From: Bacteroidales bacterium
GTDB taxonomy: Bacteria > Bacteroidota > Bacteroidia > Bacteroidales > UBA4417
Assembly (NCBI GenBank): GCA_016707705.1
Contig: JADJHD010000001.1
Location: forward strand, 62,001-126,000
Length of the DNA stretch: 64,000 bases
Reading direction: 5' to 3'
This document shows, piece by piece, positions 36,655 to 46,277 of the stretch. Under the pieces are notes generated by a model that did not search any database, was not told the DNA's origin, and worked only from the letters and a program-made list of their open reading frames with translations. A program made the position numbers and the translations under genes. Numbering within the stretch: position 1 is the stretch's first letter; each line of letters begins with the position of its first letter.

Positions 36655-37287
36655 TGTTTTTGAGGCACAATTCACATAAACTACTTTCTTCGTCAGGAAG
36701 AATTCTTCCTCAAAATAGTCTGAAAGATTGAATAAGCGGACAGGATTGCTCACTTCAGCGATTTCCTGGCTCAGGTCACCACCCTTGAGATAAAGTATGC
36801 CATTTGGAAGCCTGTTGAATGACTCCTTTTTAATCTTGTTGCGTGTCCAGCTCATAAATTCCGGTAAGGTGGTCACCGCCCTGCTGACAATAAAGTGAAA
36901 GCTTGAAGGAACGGATTCGGCCCGGCCGTAAAAGGCTTCTACATTCTTAAGTTCAAGGGCTTCGGCAACAGCCTGTACTACCTTGATTTTTTTACCAATG
37001 GAATCAGCCAGGGTAAACTGAACTTCAGGAAACAGAATTGCAAGAGGTATGCCCGGAAATCCTCCACCCGTGCCTACATCCAGCACTTCGGTGCCTGGTT
37101 CGAACATCATTGCCTTGGCAATTCCGAGTGAATGCAGCACATGCCTTTCATAGAAATTGTCCATGTCTTTCCTGGAAATCACATTGATTTGCTGATTCCA
37201 GTGAAGATAAAGATCAAACATCTGTTTAACCTGATTTTGCTGCCTGTCCGTTAATCCCGGAAACTGCCTGAAAATAAGTTCATGCAT
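36640..37287 (-). CDS. rsmG: 16S rRNA (guanine527-N7)-methyltransferase
   Basis: 215 residues from the ATG at 37285-37287 (MHELIFRQFPGL); the frame opens 42 nt further upstream, but this start fits the family. The SAM site DVGTGGGFPG is at 70-79. NVISRKD and FYERHVLHSLG precede it as in RsmG/GidB, and the VSRAVTTLPEF segment lies after the SAM domain. It methylates G527 of 16S rRNA; loss gives low-level streptomycin resistance in other bacteria. It is divergent from the LUD gene. Confidence 0.95.
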   Translation of the reverse strand: MHELIFRQFPGLTDRQQNQVKQMFDLYLHWNQQINVISRKDMDNFYERHVLHSLGIAKAMMFEPGTEVLDVGTGGGFPGIPLAILFPEVQFTLADSIGKKIKVVQAVAEALELKNVEAFYGRAESVPSSFHFIVSRAVTTLPEFMSWTRNKIKKESFNRLPNGILYLKGGDLSQEIAEVSNPVRLFNLSDYFEEEFFLTKKVVYVNCASKTQKKP

Positions 37288-37355
37288 CTGGAGGTGATTT
37301 TGCCGATAAAAGTAAGATATTCGCAGCAAGGAAAAGGAAGACCTTTATAAAAACC

Positions 37356-37363
37356 TATATTTG
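37356..37363 (+). promoter_or_regulatory. -7 box for the LUD-domain gene
   Basis: TATATTTG matches TAnnTTTG exactly and lies 18 nt before the ATG at 37382. Confidence 0.5.
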
Positions 37364-37381
37364 ACTTTATAACACTATCCT

Positions 37382-38047
37382 ATGAAATCAGACGCCGATC
37401 AGTTTGTGGATGAATTAAATCTATGGCATGCCCGTACTATTGCACAAAAAACTGTGGAAGCACTTCGAAAGAATCACTTTGATGCCGGTTTCTTTGAAAG
37501 CATGAATGAGGCGGTTGAAATAGTATTGCAGTTTATAAAGCCTGGTATGTCAGTTGGATTTGGCGGTTCCCAGTCGATCCGGCAATCAGGACTTAAGGAA
37601 CTGTTAATTGAGATGGGTTGTGAGATTCTGGATCATAATGATGCTTCCCTGAATCCTGAACAGAAGATGCAGGTAATGAGAAAGCAGCAGACATGTGATG
37701 TATTCCTGTGCAGCAGCAACGCCATTACCCTGCAGGGTGAATTATTCAATGTGGATGGAAACGGCAACAGGATTGCTGCCATGACCTTCGGACCAGCCAG
37801 GGTTATTGTGCTTGCAGGTGTGAACAAGCTCTGTACTGACGAAAATCAGGCTTGGGAACGTATTAAGAGCAAAGCTGCACCTATAAACCTGAAGCGGCTT
37901 AACAGACCAAATCCCTGCACACGCGAAGGGTATTGCTGCGATTGCAACCTGCCTACAAGAGGTTGCAACGCTTACCTGATACTTAGAAAAAAACCTTCTC
38001 TTACTGATTTTTCAGTATTTATAGTCAATGAATCGCTTGGATTCTAA
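37382..38047 (+). CDS. LUD-domain protein (LutC/YkgG-like)
   Basis: 221 residues with the LUD (DUF162) pattern: MSVGFGGSQSIRQSG in the first half and VFLCSSNAITLQGELFNVDGNGNRIAAM in the second. The C-terminal region has a Cys cluster, CTREGYCCDCNLPTRGCN, with five Cys in 18 residues, that could hold a metal or iron-sulfur centre. Relatives act in lactate or electron-transfer oxidation with LutA/LutB, but no such partner gene is nearby. It stands alone between rsmG and purB. Confidence 0.82.
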   Translation: MKSDADQFVDELNLWHARTIAQKTVEALRKNHFDAGFFESMNEAVEIVLQFIKPGMSVGFGGSQSIRQSGLKELLIEMGCEILDHNDASLNPEQKMQVMRKQQTCDVFLCSSNAITLQGELFNVDGNGNRIAAMTFGPARVIVLAGVNKLCTDENQAWERIKSKAAPINLKRLNRPNPCTREGYCCDCNLPTRGCNAYLILRKKPSLTDFSVFIVNESLGF

Positions 38048-38206
38048 CTTTTTCACAGTGTTTTGATTTTGCAATGTATACGCTATCAGCGGGGATTCCG
38101 CTTCTGATAAATGATTTATCAACATTAATTTTTAGAAATCTTTGCAATTCAGTTGGTTATTCTGGATGTGGATTTCATACTTTTGACAGCCGAAAATTGA
38201 ATTCTT

Positions 38207-39559
38207 ATGGAACTGACGATGATCAACGCTATCTCACCAGTAGATGGCAGGTATCGCAAACAGGTTGAACGCCTGAGTTATTATTTCAGTGAAGCTGCCC
38301 TTATCAACTACAGGGTTTTTGTTGAAGTGGAATACTTTATTGCACTCTGTGATTTGCCTTTACCTCAATTAAAGGATATTGACAGAAAACGGATTTATGA
38401 ACTGCGTTCCCTCTGTAAGGATTTTACCTTTAACGATGCTCTTGAAGTCAAGGAGATTGAACTCATCACCAATCACGATGTGAAGGCTATTGAATACTAC
38501 CTTAAAAAGAGGTTTGAAAAAATGGGCCTTGGAAAGTATAAGGAGTTTATTCATTTCGGACTTACTTCACAGGATATCAACAATACCGCTATCCCTTATT
38601 CCTTCAACCTTGCAATGAATGAGGTGATGATTCCTCAGTATGAGGATCTTCTCTCCAAACTGACCAAAAGGGCAAAAGACTGGAAGAAAATTCCAATGCT
38701 TGCACGAACTCATGGTCAGCCTGCATCTCCAACCATTCTGGGTAAAGAGATATTTGTTTTTGCCGAAAGATTAAAAGCTCAGATTAAGCTTCTAAAGGCT
38801 GTGCCTGTTACTGCTAAGTTTGGTGGAGCAACCGGAAATCTGAATGCTCATTATGTTGCTTATCCTGAAATCGATTGGATTGAGTTTGCTGATGATTTTG
38901 TAAAGAATCATCTTGGACTTGAAAGGCAGAGGACTACCACTCAGATTGAGCATTATGACGACATGGCTGCCACCTTTGATGCCATGAAGCGGATTAATTC
39001 CATACTTATTGACCTTAGCCGTGATTTATGGAGCTACATCTCCATGGATTATTTCAAGCAGAAGATCAAACCGGGTGAAGTTGGTTCATCTGCCATGCCT
39101 CATAAAGTGAATCCTATAGATTTCGAAAATGCTGAAGGTAATCTGGGAATGGCAAATGCACTACTTGAGCACCTCTCAGCTAAATTGCCGGTGTCGCGCC
39201 TTCAAAGAGACCTTACTGATTCGACCGTTACCAGAAATATCGGCGTTCCGATCGCCCATTCATTCATAGCACTCCGCTCCATTATTAAAGGACTGGATAA
39301 GCTGATCCTCAATGAAGAAAAGCTGCATGCCGACCTGAATGAAAATTGGGCAGTGGTTGCAGAAGCCATTCAGACTATTCTGAGAAGGGAAGGCTTCCCC
39401 AAGCCCTATGAAACTCTCAAGGAGCTTACCCGGACGAATTCCAAAATCACTCAGCAGTCAATTTACGACTTCATCGAAGGACTTAACGTTAACTCAGCCA
39501 TTAAAAAGGAACTGCATAAGATCAGTCCTGAAAACTATACTGGCCGATTCAAACTTTAA
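38207..39559 (+). CDS. purB: Adenylosuccinate lyase
   Basis: 450 residues. The N-terminus MELTMINAISPVDGRY is typical of the longer PurB form, and the lyase signature SSAMPHKVNPIDFENAEGN is at about 293-310. RTHGQPASP and FGGATGNLNAH are the other conserved active-site segments. It cleaves SAICAR and adenylosuccinate in purine synthesis, in the cytoplasm as a tetramer. It is followed by a strong hairpin and then the DUF5606-like gene. Confidence 0.97.
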   Translation: MELTMINAISPVDGRYRKQVERLSYYFSEAALINYRVFVEVEYFIALCDLPLPQLKDIDRKRIYELRSLCKDFTFNDALEVKEIELITNHDVKAIEYYLKKRFEKMGLGKYKEFIHFGLTSQDINNTAIPYSFNLAMNEVMIPQYEDLLSKLTKRAKDWKKIPMLARTHGQPASPTILGKEIFVFAERLKAQIKLLKAVPVTAKFGGATGNLNAHYVAYPEIDWIEFADDFVKNHLGLERQRTTTQIEHYDDMAATFDAMKRINSILIDLSRDLWSYISMDYFKQKIKPGEVGSSAMPHKVNPIDFENAEGNLGMANALLEHLSAKLPVSRLQRDLTDSTVTRNIGVPIAHSFIALRSIIKGLDKLILNEEKLHADLNENWAVVAEAIQTILRREGFPKPYETLKELTRTNSKITQQSIYDFIEGLNVNSAIKKELHKISPENYTGRFKL

Positions 39560-39580
39560 AACAGCAATAAAAAATGCTTT

Positions 39581-39613
39581 GCATTGTTACCTATGATGGG
39601 AACAATGCTTTTT
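39581..39613 (+). terminator. purB terminator
   Basis: GCATTGTT (39581-39588) and AACAATGC (39601-39608) form an 8-bp stem, followed by TTTTTAT. The next promoter starts right behind it. Confidence 0.7.
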
Positions 39614-39614
39614 A

Positions 39615-39622
39615 TACTTTTG
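39615..39622 (+). promoter_or_regulatory. -7 box for the DUF5606-like gene
   Basis: TACTTTTG matches TAnnTTTG, 20 nt before the ATG at 39642, directly after the purB terminator. Confidence 0.5.
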
Positions 39623-39641
39623 CAAAAAATTTAAAGTGATT

Positions 39642-40100
39642 ATGGATTTGAAAGACATTATGTCAATTTCCGGGAAACCCGGGCTTTATCGTAACGTAGC
39701 ACAGTCGAAAACAGGCATCATTGTTGAATCTCTGATTGATAACAAGCGATTCCAGGCTTTTGCAAGCGATAAAATTTCTGCTCTTGGTGAAATCAGCATC
39801 TATACTGATACTGAAGATATGCCATTAAGGGAAGTCTTCAGACTGATCAGGGAGAAGTATGCAGATCAGGAAGCACCAGATTCAAAGGCAACAGATAAAC
39901 AAATTGTAGAATTTTTCGAATCAGTTGTTGCCAACTACGACAAGGAACGCTTTTACCTTTCCCATATGCGTAAAATAGCAGGCTGGTATAACCTTCTGCT
40001 TAAGAATGGAGTAACCGATTTCTCTGAACCTGCTGAAGAAGCAGCTGCAGCTGAAAACGAATCGCCCGGCTCTGCATTAGATCAAGCCGCCGCTGAATAA
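39642..40100 (+). CDS. DUF5606-like conserved Bacteroidota protein
   Basis: 152 residues from the ATG at 39642; a GTG 6 nt upstream is unlikely. It begins MDLKDIMSISGKPGLYRNVA, the start I associate with DUF5606. The first 65 residues form a compact beta domain (GIIVESL, FQAFASDKISAL). A helical part follows (REVFRLIREKY, FFESVVANYD), and the last 25 residues are Ala/Glu-rich and probably disordered. Function unknown, but the family is well conserved in the phylum. It sits between purB and pyrK and has its own promoter and terminator. Confidence 0.8.
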   Translation: MDLKDIMSISGKPGLYRNVAQSKTGIIVESLIDNKRFQAFASDKISALGEISIYTDTEDMPLREVFRLIREKYADQEAPDSKATDKQIVEFFESVVANYDKERFYLSHMRKIAGWYNLLLKNGVTDFSEPAEEAAAAENESPGSALDQAAAE

Positions 40101-40106
40101 TACATT

Positions 40107-40132
40107 GTCCGTCATTTGGCGGACTTTTTTTT
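40107..40132 (+). terminator. Terminator after the DUF5606-like gene
   Basis: GTCCGTC (40107-40113) pairs with GGCGGAC (40118-40124), one G-U pair, 4-nt loop, then eight U residues. Confidence 0.85.
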
Positions 40133-40163
40133 AGCTATTTTAGCACAACAGAAAGCATTCTTA

Positions 40164-40940
40164 ATGAAAAGAACTATTCACGATTTCCGGGTCTACCAAA
40201 ATGATCATCTTTCCAATGATTATTTTGTCCTTTATCTTGATTGTCCTGAAAAAATGCCGGAAATTTTACCCGGACAATTCGTTCAGGCTTTGGTTGAACA
40301 TTCACCTGCAACCTATCTTCGCAGGCCATTTTCAGTTTACCATGTCGATGAGCAACTCAATCGAATGGCTCTGATGATCAAGGTTGCAGGAATCGGAACT
40401 GCAGCACTTATGAAATTGTCAGCCGGAGATACTCTCAATCTTATTTATCCCCTTGGAAATTCGTTTGAAATGCCTGAAGGTGATCATGCCCTGCTAATCG
40501 GGGGTGGTGTTGGAATAGCTCCAATGTATATGCTTGCCAAACGACTTCATGATCTTGGAAAGAAGGTGGATGTTCTGATTGGCGGCAGAACCTCTAAAGA
40601 TATTATCGAACCGAACCTTTACCGTGAATTTGGTAATGTTCACATCACAACTGATGATGGTTCCCTGGGAGAAAAGGGAATGGTAACCCAGCATAGTCTG
40701 TTCTCAGGCGAGAATCTTCCATTTAGTAAGATTTATGCCTGCGGACCTGATCCTATGATGAGGGCTGTTTCAAATCTTGCTAAATCAAAAGGCATCGATT
40801 GTGAAGTTTCTCTCGAAAATCTGATGGCATGCGGTATCGGAGCCTGCCTCTGTTGCATAGTAGAAACCAATGAAGGCAATAAAACATCTTGTGTGGAAGG
40901 TCCGGTATTTAATACCCGCGATCTGAAAGCATGGCAATAA
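40164..40940 (+). CDS. pyrK: Dihydroorotate dehydrogenase B, electron-transfer subunit
   Basis: 258 residues from the ATG at 40164 (MKRTIHDFRVYQND); the frame opens 48 nt earlier inside the terminator U-run. FAD site: YLRRPFSVYHVD. NAD-binding: LLIGGGVGIAPM. The C-terminal 2Fe-2S site uses Cys in MACGIGACLCC and a later Cys in KTSCVEGPVF. It carries electrons from PyrD FMN to NAD+. It is followed by pyrD after 59 nt. Confidence 0.95.
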   Translation: MKRTIHDFRVYQNDHLSNDYFVLYLDCPEKMPEILPGQFVQALVEHSPATYLRRPFSVYHVDEQLNRMALMIKVAGIGTAALMKLSAGDTLNLIYPLGNSFEMPEGDHALLIGGGVGIAPMYMLAKRLHDLGKKVDVLIGGRTSKDIIEPNLYREFGNVHITTDDGSLGEKGMVTQHSLFSGENLPFSKIYACGPDPMMRAVSNLAKSKGIDCEVSLENLMACGIGACLCCIVETNEGNKTSCVEGPVFNTRDLKAWQ

Positions 40941-40999
40941 ACTGAATTTCAAATACCTGGATTTATCCTTGACTGCCTAATAATGGTAATTTGGCCACA

Positions 41000-41932
41000 A
41001 TGAGCGATAGCATAATCAAACCGGACTTATCGGTAAAAGTTCATAATCTGAACCTTAAGAACCCTGTAATGACAGCCTCCGGGACCTTTGGTTATGGTCC
41101 TGAATTTGAGGATTTTATGGATGTGAATTTATTGGGAGGGATTCTTACCAAAGCTTGTACTTCCAAAAACCGCGATGGGAACCGATATCCGAGAATGGCT
41201 GAAACTCCAATGGGAATGCTTAATTCCGTTGGACTTCAGAATAAGGGAGTGGATTACTTCATTCAGAATATTTATCCTAAAATCAAAGATTATACCACTG
41301 AGGTCATTGTAAATGTCTCTGATTCAACTGTTGAAGGGTATATGGAAGTTGCTGAAAAACTGCTGCCTCTTGAAAAAATATCCGGAATTGAACTGAATAT
41401 TTCCTGTCCGAATGTGAAGGAAGGGGGCATGGCTTTCGGGACTTCATGTCCGATGGCAGCCTCTGTAACTAAAGCTGTTAGGGAGGTTTATTCCAAAACC
41501 CTGATTGTTAAGCTCTCACCAAACGTTACAAACATTGCCGAGATCGCCAGGGCCGTTGAAGATGAGGGCGCAGATTCTGTCTCCCTGATTAACACCCTGC
41601 TGGGGATGGCAATTGATATAGAGAAGAGAAAACCAATGCTGTCAACAATTACCGGCGGACTCTCGGGCCCTGCTGTTAAGCCTGTTGCACTCAGGATGGT
41701 ATGGCCGGTTGCCAATGCCGTTAAAATTCCGGTTATTGGAATGGGTGGTATTTCGAATGCAAGCGATGCCATTGAGTTTCTGCTTGCAGGTGCCACCGCC
41801 ATTCAGGTTGGAACTGCCAACTTTATTGACCCTGCAGTCTGTGTGAAAATCATTGACGGAATAGAAGACTACCTGATCAGGCATAAGTTTTCTTCAGTAA
41901 ATGACATTATTGGCAAGCTTAATATTCAATAG
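41000..41932 (+). CDS. pyrD: Dihydroorotate dehydrogenase B, catalytic subunit (class 1B)
   Basis: 310 residues from the ATG at 41000; a TTG 9 nt upstream is unlikely. FMN barrel with NPVMTASGTFGYG, the catalytic Cys in ELNISCPNVKEGG, and IGMGGISNASDAIEFLLAGA in the phosphate site. It oxidises dihydroorotate to orotate and works with PyrK, the adjacent gene. The pair makes the NAD+-linked type 1B enzyme rather than the quinone-linked class 2 form. Confidence 0.96.
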   Translation: MSDSIIKPDLSVKVHNLNLKNPVMTASGTFGYGPEFEDFMDVNLLGGILTKACTSKNRDGNRYPRMAETPMGMLNSVGLQNKGVDYFIQNIYPKIKDYTTEVIVNVSDSTVEGYMEVAEKLLPLEKISGIELNISCPNVKEGGMAFGTSCPMAASVTKAVREVYSKTLIVKLSPNVTNIAEIARAVEDEGADSVSLINTLLGMAIDIEKRKPMLSTITGGLSGPAVKPVALRMVWPVANAVKIPVIGMGGISNASDAIEFLLAGATAIQVGTANFIDPAVCVKIIDGIEDYLIRHKFSSVNDIIGKLNIQ

Positions 41933-41965
41933 TCCCCGGCATCAGTCCTTATTATCGAAACAAAC

Positions 41966-43249
41966 ATGAATAAAAAGAATATTCTTCTTCTTGGATCCGG
42001 CGGACGTGAACATGCGATGGCATGGAAGATGGCTCAAAGTCCATTGCTTGGGAAATTGTTTATTGCTCCCGGAAATGCCGGAACCCGGGAAGTTGGAACC
42101 AATGTTTCCCTCGGAATAAATGACTTTCCTGCTATTCGTGGTTTTGTATTGGAGAATCAAATCGACATGATTGTGGTTGGTCCGGAAGAGCCTCTGGTAA
42201 AGGGAATAGCCGATTATTTCAGGAATGACCCATACACTGCTCATATCCATGTTGTTGGTCCGGGAAAAGCCGGTGCGCAACTTGAAGGGAGCAAGGATTT
42301 TGCAAAGGCTTTTATGCAGAAGCATGGAATTCCAACTGCTGCATATCAGTCTTTTACGAGGGATACACTCAATAAGGCTTATGAATTTCTGGATACACTA
42401 AAACCACCCTATGTTCTTAAGGCTGACGGACTTGCAGCCGGCAAAGGAGTGATTATCTGCAATGAAATTGCAACTGCCAGGGAAGAACTGGAGATGATGC
42501 TTAACGGTAGGTTTGGTGATGCTTCAGCTACTGTTGTGATTGAAGAATTCCTTCAGGGAATAGAGCTATCGGTGTTTTTCCTGACTGATGGCAAGACTGC
42601 TCTTTTATTGCCGGAAGCTAAAGACTACAAGAGGATAGGAGAAGGGGATTCAGGTCCCAATACTGGAGGAATGGGTTCAATTTCCCCGGTTCCCTTTGCC
42701 GATGAAGACTTTATGAAGAAGGTAATGGATCGAATTGTTGATCCAACGATCAGAGGCTTGCAGAAGGATGGAATTCCATATTCAGGTTTTGTTTTTGCAG
42801 GACTTATGAATGTGAGTGGAGATCCTGTTGTGATTGAATATAATGTAAGGATGGGCGACCCTGAATCAGAATCGGTTTTCCCAAGGATAAAGAGTGATTT
42901 GGTTGAAGTCTTCTTCAATCTTTCAGAAGGCAGGCTGGCAGAAACTCAGATCGAGGCCGATGCCAGAACAGCGGCTTGTGTAATGATGGTTTCAGCGGGT
43001 TATCCGAATGATTATGAGAAAGGCAAGGAAATCAGCTTAAAGGATGGAATAGAAAACAGTCTTCTCTTTCATGCCGGGACAAAATTTGATGAACAATCTG
43101 GAAAAGTGGTTACATCAGGAGGAAGGGTGCTGGCAGTAACATCGCTTGCCGATACCAAGGCTGAAGCACTCAAATTAACCTATGAGTCGCTGCAAAAGAT
43201 TAGTTTCGAAGGAAACAATTTCAGACGTGATATAGGCTTTGACTTGTAA
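41966..43249 (+). CDS. purD: Phosphoribosylamine-glycine ligase
   Basis: 427 residues. The start NILLLGSGGREHAMAWK is the GARS N-domain signature. The ATP-grasp centre follows with LKADGLAAGKGVIIC, then GPNTGGMGSISPVP, and YNVRMGDPESESVFPRI near the metal site. It joins glycine to phosphoribosylamine in purine synthesis. It starts 33 nt after pyrD, so nucleotide genes form a short run here. Confidence 0.97.
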   Translation: MNKKNILLLGSGGREHAMAWKMAQSPLLGKLFIAPGNAGTREVGTNVSLGINDFPAIRGFVLENQIDMIVVGPEEPLVKGIADYFRNDPYTAHIHVVGPGKAGAQLEGSKDFAKAFMQKHGIPTAAYQSFTRDTLNKAYEFLDTLKPPYVLKADGLAAGKGVIICNEIATAREELEMMLNGRFGDASATVVIEEFLQGIELSVFFLTDGKTALLLPEAKDYKRIGEGDSGPNTGGMGSISPVPFADEDFMKKVMDRIVDPTIRGLQKDGIPYSGFVFAGLMNVSGDPVVIEYNVRMGDPESESVFPRIKSDLVEVFFNLSEGRLAETQIEADARTAACVMMVSAGYPNDYEKGKEISLKDGIENSLLFHAGTKFDEQSGKVVTSGGRVLAVTSLADTKAEALKLTYESLQKISFEGNNFRRDIGFDL

Positions 43250-43279
43250 ATTACCGGATAGAAAATTGTAAAATAATAT

Positions 43280-44260
43280 ATGCTAAGACGCCTTTCGACC
43301 AGCGGACTTTTTATTCAATTGATTGCATTTCTGGCTCTTGCAAGTTTGCTTTGGACGGAAGGACTGGCACATGCTCTGGTACCGGTAAGAACCGTATCGG
43401 AAGGCCCGCTGTATACTTTGTTGGCAGGATGGCTAAGCACTTCACCAACCTTGTCAGTGATTCTGGCTTTAGTTTTGACGCTTTCCCTCTGTCTTATATT
43501 GAATCTGATTACCTATTCTGCGGACCTTATTTCGCGTGAGAATATCCTTCCGGCAACAATGCTAATTGTATTATTGAGCTGGAATAGCAAGCTTTTATTA
43601 TTGCATCCCATTCTTCCGGCAGCTGTGCTGATACTGATTGCTGTTTATACACTGATGAATATGTATGGACAGCAGGATCCTTATCGTCAGGTTTTTACAG
43701 CATCATTTAATATAGGATTGGCTTCACTTTTCTATTTCCCCTCTGTATACCTGCTGTTGATGGTATTAATGTCGTTCGTGACTTTTCGGATAACTTCCTA
43801 CAGGGAATGGGTCATAGCATTTACAGGGTTTCTGTTGCCTGTGATTTATCTGCTAAGCTGGTATTACTTGTCGAATAGTTTTGAGAAAGGCCTGGCTCAG
43901 ATCATACATTCCATTGAAGACCCCGGACTGAGGCTTCAGCATCTTACCGGCATTGATTATGCATGGCTTATCTTTATGCTGCTTGTGCTGCTGGCTGCAG
44001 GCTTTGGCGTAGTGAACAGAACCCAGGACAAGTTGATCTCTATCCGAAAAAAGACCTTTGTGATGGTTAATTTCACACTTTCGGTTCTGGTGCTGATATT
44101 AATTTCCGGAGCTCCGGTAGAAGAAAGCCATCAGCTGTTCTTTTTCCCGCTTGCATTCTTTATGGCAGCCAATATTGGCCTTGTTAAGAAAAGCATTATC
44201 CAGGATATGTTCTACCTGGCTTTCATTCTGTTCCTTCTGGCATTGCGAATTATCCTTTAG
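43280..44260 (+). CDS. Polytopic membrane protein (DUF6427-like)
   Basis: 326 residues with about nine hydrophobic segments and very short loops, and no signal-peptide cleavage site. The FYFPSVYLLLMVLMSFVTFR and YREWVIAFTGFLLPVIYLL segments are of the kind I recall from the Bacteroidota DUF6427 family. Function unknown. It lies 30 nt after purD and 2 nt before rnhB, so it is likely co-transcribed with both. Confidence 0.7.
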   Translation: MLRRLSTSGLFIQLIAFLALASLLWTEGLAHALVPVRTVSEGPLYTLLAGWLSTSPTLSVILALVLTLSLCLILNLITYSADLISRENILPATMLIVLLSWNSKLLLLHPILPAAVLILIAVYTLMNMYGQQDPYRQVFTASFNIGLASLFYFPSVYLLLMVLMSFVTFRITSYREWVIAFTGFLLPVIYLLSWYYLSNSFEKGLAQIIHSIEDPGLRLQHLTGIDYAWLIFMLLVLLAAGFGVVNRTQDKLISIRKKTFVMVNFTLSVLVLILISGAPVEESHQLFFFPLAFFMAANIGLVKKSIIQDMFYLAFILFLLALRIIL

Positions 44261-44262
44261 TT

Positions 44263-44853
44263 ATGTTGCAGAGCAGTTTTGGCAGTGGTAAACCTGAAGC
44301 CGGCTGTGATGAAGCCGGTAGGGGATGTCTTGCCGGACCTGTGGTTGCGGCAGCAGTGATTCTGCCTGCCGATTATTCCAATCCTGCTCTAAACGATTCA
44401 AAAAAGCTGACTGAAAAGCAGCGCGACAAGCTTCGAATTGAGATTATCAGGGATGCAATTGCCTATTCCATCGCATTTGTTGATAATGTGGAGATCGATA
44501 AGATCAATATCCTGAATGCATCCTTTAAAGCCATGCACCTGGCCGTTGATAAGCTGGAAGTTCGTCCGCAATTGTTATTGATAGATGGGAATCGTTTTCA
44601 TCCTTATCCTGAACTCCAGCATCATTGTATTATAAAAGGAGATGGGATTTTCATGTCCATTGCTGCTGCATCGGTACTGGCAAAAACGGAACGGGATGCT
44701 TATATGAAGCAATTATCAACTCAATTTCCCGTTTATGGATGGGAGTCCAATATGGGGTATCCTACAGTGAAGCACAGGAGAGCAATTGCTGAGCATGGAC
44801 TAACTCCCTATCACCGACTAAGTTATTCGATGCAATTGAGTCTTTGGCAATAA
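44263..44853 (+). CDS. rnhB: Ribonuclease HII
   Basis: 196 residues. The active-site start GCDEAGRGCLAGPVVAAAV gives Asp16 and Glu17; the third carboxylate is in LLIDGNRF, and MSIAAASVLAKTERD follows. It removes RNA from RNA/DNA hybrids, including single ribonucleotides in DNA. It starts 2 nt after the membrane-protein gene and is followed by a hairpin. Confidence 0.96.
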   Translation: MLQSSFGSGKPEAGCDEAGRGCLAGPVVAAAVILPADYSNPALNDSKKLTEKQRDKLRIEIIRDAIAYSIAFVDNVEIDKINILNASFKAMHLAVDKLEVRPQLLLIDGNRFHPYPELQHHCIIKGDGIFMSIAAASVLAKTERDAYMKQLSTQFPVYGWESNMGYPTVKHRRAIAEHGLTPYHRLSYSMQLSLWQ

Positions 44854-44857
44854 AAAC

Positions 44858-44886
44858 AATAAACCCTGTCATCGACAGGGTTTATT
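44858..44886 (+). terminator. rnhB terminator hairpin
   Basis: AATAAACCCTGTC (44858-44870) and GACAGGGTTTATT (44874-44886) form a 13-bp stem with a 3-nt loop. The U-tract is inside the stem rather than behind it. Confidence 0.7.
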
Positions 44887-45145
44887 GAACCAAATATTAA
44901 CCAAATATTAACCAGAAAACCTCTAACTCTTTGTAAGGTCTGTCAAAGAGTTATTTTGTAAATACAAGTGTTTCTAAAAAATGTTAGTAACTACGAGTTT
45001 GATGATGCAAATATATAATAAGTATGCGCGGTAAAGTACATTTCTTTAAAATAAATATTAAAAAATTAAAATAATTTTGAAACTCTTGATACATCTGCCT
45101 TCCATAAAACGATTGATTACCTTTACATATAAAACATGCGAAAAG

Positions 45146-46192
45146 ATGTCAATTGAGGCAAAATTCCCGACTAAATATTTCCTCTCAGTTTTCCTGATTT
45201 TGGTTTCAGGAGCAGTTTTTTCGCAAAATGCCCTTAATCCGGACTACCTTGCTTACATTGACAGGTACAAGACAATTGCAGTGGAGGAGATGGTGGAGTA
45301 TCGTATTCCGGCGAGCATAACATTGGCTCAGGGACTGCTTGAAAGCAACTGCGGAAAGAGTCCTTTGGCTACCGAGGCAAACAATCATTTTGGTATTAAA
45401 TGTCATAAGGACTGGACAGGTGAAACGTTTTTTTATGATGATGATGAAAAGCAGGAATGTTTCAGGAAATATACCAATGCCGATTCTTCTTTCAGGGATC
45501 ATTCCCTCTTTCTGAAGAACAGGAAACGGTATGAGGCCCTTTTCTCCCTTGATTCTGATGATTATACCGGTTGGGCAATGGGCCTGAAGCAGGCAGGATA
45601 TGCCACAAATCCGGATTATCCAAAATTGCTGATTCGAATCATTGAAAACTACCGTCTCGATCGTTTTGACCATCCGGGAGCAAATGTACCAGTAGAGGAG
45701 GAGATGGTTGCGAAATTCAAACAACCTGATCTTTCCCTCAAATCAGACATCCTTAGCAAAAACGGGAGTTTGCTGTTCAAGTCAGGGTACACTTACCCGG
45801 GATCGCAGCAATTTGAAGTACTAAGGAAAACATCATCAGGCAGAACAGTTTATACAAACAACGGCATTCCTTTAATATTGGCTGGAAAGGAAGATACCTG
45901 GACATCCCTGGCAAAGGAATTTCTTGTCTATTCATCGCAGCTCGCAAGGGAGAATGATATGGATAAGGATGATCCCATTCAGCCCGGACAGATTATTTAC
46001 CTTGAGCCAAAGAAGAAAAGCAGTCCTGCGATGAAGCATCTGGTAAAGGAAAATGAAACCCTGTATTCAATTGCACAATTCTACGGAATCAAACTAAAGT
46101 ATTTGTCCAAATTTAACCAGCTCAACCCCGATGAAGAGCCTAAAAAGGGGAGTACCCTGATTCTGGGGAAGGAGCATGGATTATTTTTTTAG
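45146..46192 (+). CDS. Exported glucosaminidase-LysM peptidoglycan hydrolase
   Basis: 348 residues from the ATG at 45146; the frame opens from a TTG 69 nt upstream. A signal peptide (about 1-27, ending VFSQ) is followed by a GH73-type glucosaminidase domain with ITLAQGLLESNCGKSPLA (Glu in LLESNCG is the likely catalytic acid) and NNHFGIKCH. Two LysM-like repeats come at the C-terminus; the last is MKHLVKENETLYSIAQFYGI. It cuts cell-wall glycan chains. It is preceded by about 260 nt of AT-rich DNA with a direct CCAAATATTAA repeat at 44889. Confidence 0.92.
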   Translation: MSIEAKFPTKYFLSVFLILVSGAVFSQNALNPDYLAYIDRYKTIAVEEMVEYRIPASITLAQGLLESNCGKSPLATEANNHFGIKCHKDWTGETFFYDDDEKQECFRKYTNADSSFRDHSLFLKNRKRYEALFSLDSDDYTGWAMGLKQAGYATNPDYPKLLIRIIENYRLDRFDHPGANVPVEEEMVAKFKQPDLSLKSDILSKNGSLLFKSGYTYPGSQQFEVLRKTSSGRTVYTNNGIPLILAGKEDTWTSLAKEFLVYSSQLARENDMDKDDPIQPGQIIYLEPKKKSSPAMKHLVKENETLYSIAQFYGIKLKYLSKFNQLNPDEEPKKGSTLILGKEHGLFF

Positions 46193-46277
46193 TTGTTATA
46201 TATAAATTAGTTATCAGCAAGCAGACACAGGCAATCTAAATCAATAACAAAATAGTTTAAACAATAATATATTCAAT